From positions 1-64,000 of the forward strand of contig SUYA01000005.1 in the NCBI GenBank assembly GCA_015060695.1: a stretch of DNA of 64,000 nt, given 5' to 3'. This document shows positions 62,597 to 64,000 of the stretch, piece after piece. The translations under genes were made by a program, and so were the position numbers. The notes under the pieces are model-generated. The model was not told where the DNA came from and ran no database searches. It worked only from the letters and a program-made list of their open reading frames with translations. The stretch comes from Mediterranea massiliensis (GTDB lineage: Bacteria > Bacteroidota > Bacteroidia > Bacteroidales > Bacteroidaceae). Numbering within the stretch: position 1 is the stretch's first letter; every line of letters begins with the position of its first letter.

Positions 62597-62648
62597 TATA
62601 TTTAATGTTTTTTATCAAAATATTATTTCAAAATGGAATTTCACAATA

Positions 62649-64000
62649 TTAATATTGAGAATAATTATGATATTGTTGGTATAAAACCGGATCCCATTCT
62701 ACTTTAGGCACAAAGGTGCGGGTGTGCAGAGTGGTATCTCGCTTGCCTTCGAACTCAGTAACCAAGAAGAGCGAGAATCTTAAATAACGGTCTTCCATAG
62801 GATACCCCATGTTACCAGCCATATACATTTCTTCGTTGGGTAAAGAAATAACAGTAGGTGATTGGCCGTATCTATTGTACAATCCTTCTCTCATATAGAC
62901 AACAGCCTTCATATCATCAAGTACAATTTTGTCTTTCCCCTCGTCGTCACCATTGTAGATGTAGTTGAGGGTTTGATTGTAGTTTCCGAAACTGCCATAT
63001 GAATTAGAAAGGCTACCATAATCAAAATTATTGATGGGATTGAGTAATGTACTATCTCGTTTATTAACATAGCGTACTATGTCAATATCTACCCAATGCT
63101 TTACAAGGTGTTCTTCCAATTCAGGATTGATTCGCAAATCGTAATTATATCCGGTAATGCCGCGTAACTTGTAGTTGAACTCCGTTCCGTTAAAGTAATC
63201 GGAAGTTCTATCAGCCAAAGGATGGATATAAATGGTTGGTGCCGAGGCTAAATTCCAAACTCCAAGATTCATACCTAATTTTGAAGTAGAAAAATTTTCT
63301 CCTAAAGAGGGAACTGGCGCATTGTTATCATGAACAATTTCTCCGGTAATTGTCCCTTCAGTGCGTGTAGTGAACGATAAATCTGTAATGGTTGCCGTTG
63401 GTTGGCTGAACCCGGCTGTCAGGGTGCTTAACACCTTGTTCACTCCGGCTTTTACAAAAGCTCCACCAAGTCCGGCAATTAGAGAACGAGTGCTTGCGCT
63501 ATCGCTTGAGATATAATTGTTTTCAATATAATCTTTCGCTTCATCACCAAATACCGACGCTACATCTCCGACTAATGCCGATAGAGGATTGGTACTGCCG
63601 TGTGTAATGAGTTGTCCTTCTGATACGCCGTTAAATAGGACGTTGAAGTTTGCAGTAGCAGTGTTTAAATTACTCGGTAGTATAGTTAGTATGCTATTGG
63701 CATTGTTATTGCCGGTGTCGTAAGCCAATTGGACTTGTGTGCCATTCCATCCAATACTAAATGCTTTGTTTGATAATTGTGACGCATTGCTACCAATCCA
63801 ATAGTTTATGAGATTGACATCCATCGGTAACGACAATTCATTGACATGATTGAACAGTTTATGAGGGACATTCAGATTGAATCTCCAAAGGCCGGTATTG
63901 TTTGCCAAATTTCCTTTAGGTTCTAAGTAATAGAGTATTTTGAGCATTCCGGTGCGCTGATTATAAAAGAAGATAAAATTCTTAGAATCGGTGTTAGAAT
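62649..64000 (-). CDS. C-terminal part of an unrecognised (probably secreted) protein
   Basis: At least 449 residues are visible, with the reading frame open to the window edge. The in-frame ATG at 63947 is probably internal, since the upstream codons (NTDSKNFIFFYNQRTG) read as continuous protein. The visible part is rich in Asn, Ser, Thr and Tyr. It contains a small-residue helical stretch (SLIAGLGGAFVKAGVNKVLS) and ends in many Tyr. No catalytic motif or family is recognised. The composition suggests a surface or extracellular protein. It lies upstream of the tandem lipoproteins on the same strand but is separated from them by a hairpin. Confidence 0.7.
   Translation of the reverse strand, partial: SNTDSKNFIFFYNQRTGMLKILYYLEPKGNLANNTGLWRFNLNVPHKLFNHVNELSLPMDVNLINYWIGSNASQLSNKAFSIGWNGTQVQLAYDTGNNNANSILTILPSNLNTATANFNVLFNGVSEGQLITHGSTNPLSALVGDVASVFGDEAKDYIENNYISSDSASTRSLIAGLGGAFVKAGVNKVLSTLTAGFSQPTATITDLSFTTRTEGTITGEIVHDNNAPVPSLGENFSTSKLGMNLGVWNLASAPTIYIHPLADRTSDYFNGTEFNYKLRGITGYNYDLRINPELEEHLVKHWVDIDIVRYVNKRDSTLLNPINNFDYGSLSNSYGSFGNYNQTLNYIYNGDDEGKDKIVLDDMKAVVYMREGLYNRYGQSPTVISLPNEEMYMAGNMGYPMEDRYLRFSLFLVTEFEGKRDTTLHTRTFVPKVEWDPVLYQQYHNYSQY

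Overview
The window is a chromosomal segment of a member of the Bacteroidales, most likely Bacteroidaceae. The promoters show the Bacteroides pattern: -7 boxes of the form TAnnTTTG, several with a TTTG or near-TTTG -33 box exactly 19 bases upstream. Strong Shine-Dalgarno sequences are absent. The families present (BACON domains, fimbrillin/GLUG adhesin, GH127/GH146, DUF4199, DUF4492, DUF6048/6452-like proteins) point the same way. No phage, plasmid or transposase gene is visible.

Layout. 1-75 is the 3' end of a 5S rRNA. 298-6685 is a branched-chain amino acid operon (leuA-leuC-leuD-second LeuA-type synthase-leuB). It is preceded by a leader peptide rich in Ile/Leu/Val codons and by a terminator/antiterminator pair, so transcription attenuation is very likely. 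6.7-15.5 kb holds housekeeping genes (TPR protein, recQ, an AraC-type regulator, dipeptidyl peptidase III, AlkD-like protein, Fur-type regulator, purA, a zinc peptidase). 15.7-19.9 kb is one giant lipoprotein of eight BACON repeats, leucine-rich repeats and an M64 peptidase. 20-23.7 kb carries hisS and groES-groEL, the latter behind a sigma-54-like -24/-12 element. A GH28 gene follows. 25.4-31.0 kb is an accessory island: a palindromic AT-rich patch, a promoter-to-terminator structured RNA of about 330 nt that I cannot identify, and a three-gene restriction-modification-like operon (degenerate methyltransferase, Eco57I-like methyltransferase, GIY-YIG-like/SF2 helicase protein). 31.0-34.7 kb is a GH9/deacetylase-like fusion and a membrane acyltransferase. 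34.9-39.0 kb is an acyl-CoA dehydrogenase/ETF operon. It is followed by a C1B peptidase, a patatin and the cytochrome bd operon.

44.3-47.3 kb holds a 22-bp-period palindrome array, a 36-residue microprotein and a GLUG adhesin. 47.4-54.3 kb carries GH127/GH146, rpsA, rnz and an ECF sigma/membrane protein/Spy-like trio. 54.3-59.5 kb is a seven-gene minus-strand operon (DUF4199, GT2, DUF6452, DUF6048, mntP, apbE, mazG). 59.6-59.9 kb is an SRP RNA plus tRNA-Thr transcription unit. The right end has a second 22-bp-period palindrome array, two tandem paralogous lipoproteins and the C-terminal part of a gene that runs off the edge.

The best candidates for undescribed biology are the leu attenuator, the 25.5-kb structured RNA with the adjacent three-gene system, the mosaic specificity region in its methyltransferase, the two 22-bp-period arrays and the microprotein. 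All calls come from reading the sequence; no database search was run.
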